In this document: in pieces, positions 5,811-6,792 of the stretch | Position numbering within the stretch: position 1 is the first letter of the stretch | How the letters are laid out: each line of letters starts with the position of its first letter | Source of the DNA: CAYZEZ01 sp964477295 | Lineage (GTDB): Bacteria > Bacteroidota > Bacteroidia > Bacteroidales > SM23-62 | NCBI GenBank assembly: GCA_964477295.1 | Contig: CAYZEZ010000256.1 | Coordinates: forward strand, 1 to 6,792 | Direction of reading: 5' to 3' | Length of the DNA: 6,792 nucleotides | Position numbers and translations under genes: made by a program | Notes under the pieces: generated by a model | What the model saw: the letters and a program-made list of their open reading frames with translations, nothing else | The model's database searches: none | Told to the model about the DNA's origin: nothing

Positions 5811-6792
5811 ATGCAAATCAAAAATAAACCAAAACCAGCCCACAGGCTAATTATTCTTGCAGTATTGCTGGGTTTGATTATAGCTGGTTCATGCAACAAG
5901 AGTTTTTTCAAACCAGAGCAAAAAAAACTAACGAAGCAGGCGTTGTATGACCTGATGCTGGAATGGTACCTATGGTATGATACTATGCCTGAGGTAAATA
6001 TTAACGATTATCTGACTCCCCAGGACCTTCTTGAAGCATTAAGGAACTCTCCAACCGACCGCTGGTCGTACATTCAGGATTCAGAAGACTATTACGATTA
6101 CATAAAAGCCGGCATGTTTATCGGTCATGGAATAGGCATGCGCTGGTCAAATGACGGCCGGCTTATGGTGGCTTATATTTATGATGACTCCGATCTTTAT
6201 GATGCCGGGGTAAGAAGAGGCTGGGAAGTGCTGCAGATTAATAACCAGACCATACCTGCCGGTACAGAAATTGATACAGCAATCCTGGGAGCAAGTGAGG
6301 TGGATGTTCAAAACGTATTTACACTAAAGAATCCTTCTGGTGTTACCCAGACCATTACGTCGATTAAAAAACAAATTGAGATAAAATCAATTCTGTACTC
6401 CGATATCATCACACACCCGGATACAAACCAATCCGATGTGAAAATTGGATATTTTGTCCTCTCGAATTTTGTTTCAACCGCTACTGATGACTTGAATGAT
6501 CTTTTCAGCGATTTCAAAGATGCAGGTATTGATGAACTGGTTATAGACCTGAGATATAACCCGGGCGGGATTCTTGAAGTCGCGAGGGAACTGGGCAATC
6601 TGATTGCAGGAGAGACTGCCATAAAGGGAGCCTTTGTTAACTATGTTTATAACGATAAAAAATCGGCACGCAATGTTACTTTGCGTTTCGATACTTCACA
6701 GTATAGTATAGATCCTCCCCGTGTTTTCTTTATTACTACAAATTCTACTTCATTTGCCAGCGAAGTCCTGATAAATGCTGTAAAACCATATC
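5811..6792 (+). CDS. S41-family (C-terminal processing peptidase-like) lipoprotein, 3' end cut by window
   Basis: The frame opens at ATG 5811 and runs to the window edge, giving 327 residues. A signal peptide with hydrophobic stretch 13-26 ends in AGSC, so Cys28 is the likely lipid attachment site. Next is the N-terminal helical segment with EWYLWYDTMP (51-60), typical of Bacteroidetes S41 lipoproteins. A PDZ-like domain follows (about 103-190, with DAGVRRGWEVLQINNQTI), then the S41 core with IGYFVLSNF (212-220) and LRYNPGG (247-253). The nucleophile region reads TTNSTSFASEVLINAVKPY (309-327). Aligned on the family pattern [S]ASE, where the first Ser is the nucleophile, position 315 is Phe (codon TTT, 6753-6755). 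The general-base Lys would lie beyond the window. It is either an inactive homologue, a base error or an alternative alignment. No long untranslated leader separates it from the transporter gene. Confidence 0.92.
   Translation, partial: MQIKNKPKPAHRLIILAVLLGLIIAGSCNKSFFKPEQKKLTKQALYDLMLEWYLWYDTMPEVNINDYLTPQDLLEALRNSPTDRWSYIQDSEDYYDYIKAGMFIGHGIGMRWSNDGRLMVAYIYDDSDLYDAGVRRGWEVLQINNQTIPAGTEIDTAILGASEVDVQNVFTLKNPSGVTQTITSIKKQIEIKSILYSDIITHPDTNQSDVKIGYFVLSNFVSTATDDLNDLFSDFKDAGIDELVIDLRYNPGGILEVARELGNLIAGETAIKGAFVNYVYNDKKSARNVTLRFDTSQYSIDPPRVFFITTNSTSFASEVLINAVKPY

Noticed and set aside
6308..6622. Minus-strand open frame opposite the S41 gene
   Set aside because: It is antisense to a well-supported S41 core (LRYNPGG motif) and has no protein features of its own.

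Overview
The window looks like a Bacteroidetes (Bacteroidota) chromosome, most likely from a Bacteroidales/Marinilabiliales-type genome assembled from short reads. Evidence: the gene order rplU-rpmA-serS; a textbook Bacteroidetes promoter (TTTG, 19 bp, TAnnTTTG) before rplU; AT-rich start regions without well-placed Shine-Dalgarno sequences; several lipoproteins; and a DUF151 bifunctional-nuclease homologue of Bacteroidetes type. No mobile element, CRISPR array, tRNA or rRNA was seen.

Layout. Bases 1-481 (minus strand) carry the N-terminal 160 codons of a DUF151/BFN protein cut by the window edge. A 364-base divergent spacer (482-845) holds the promoters of both flanking genes. Then come rplU (846-1735), whose normal bL21 core is followed by a long Lys/Ala/Pro-rich repetitive tail interrupted by a 100-N assembly gap, and rpmA (1754-2014), closed by a strong intrinsic terminator. 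serS (2113-3387) is complete. Between serS and the convergent DUF4349 lipoprotein gene (3455-4273, minus) lies a small array of 7-bp repeats that folds into a hairpin. A divergent spacer of 78 bases leads to a rightward gene run: an unrecognised helical lipoprotein (4352-4921), a 10-TM EamA/DMT transporter overlapping it by 4 bp (4918-5790), and an S41-family lipoprotein protease (5811-window end, partial).

How they fit together. rplU, rpmA and serS are translation housekeeping genes: two large-subunit ribosomal proteins and seryl-tRNA synthetase. The right half is cell-envelope biology: three predicted lipoproteins and one inner-membrane transporter, with no obvious common pathway.

Most notable points. 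(1) The N gap is flanked by the same 55 bases on both sides, and the conceptual frame after it is wrong if 100 N is taken literally; collapsing the overlap restores one open frame and gives a 244-residue L21. (2) The L21 tail has a perfect 84-bp (28-codon) duplication and resembles histone-H1-like tails. (3) The S41 protein has Phe where the family's serine nucleophile is expected, one base change from Ser. (4) The heptamer hairpin repeat follows serS. I see no clear new multi-gene system; the L21 tail and the altered S41 protein are the best leads.
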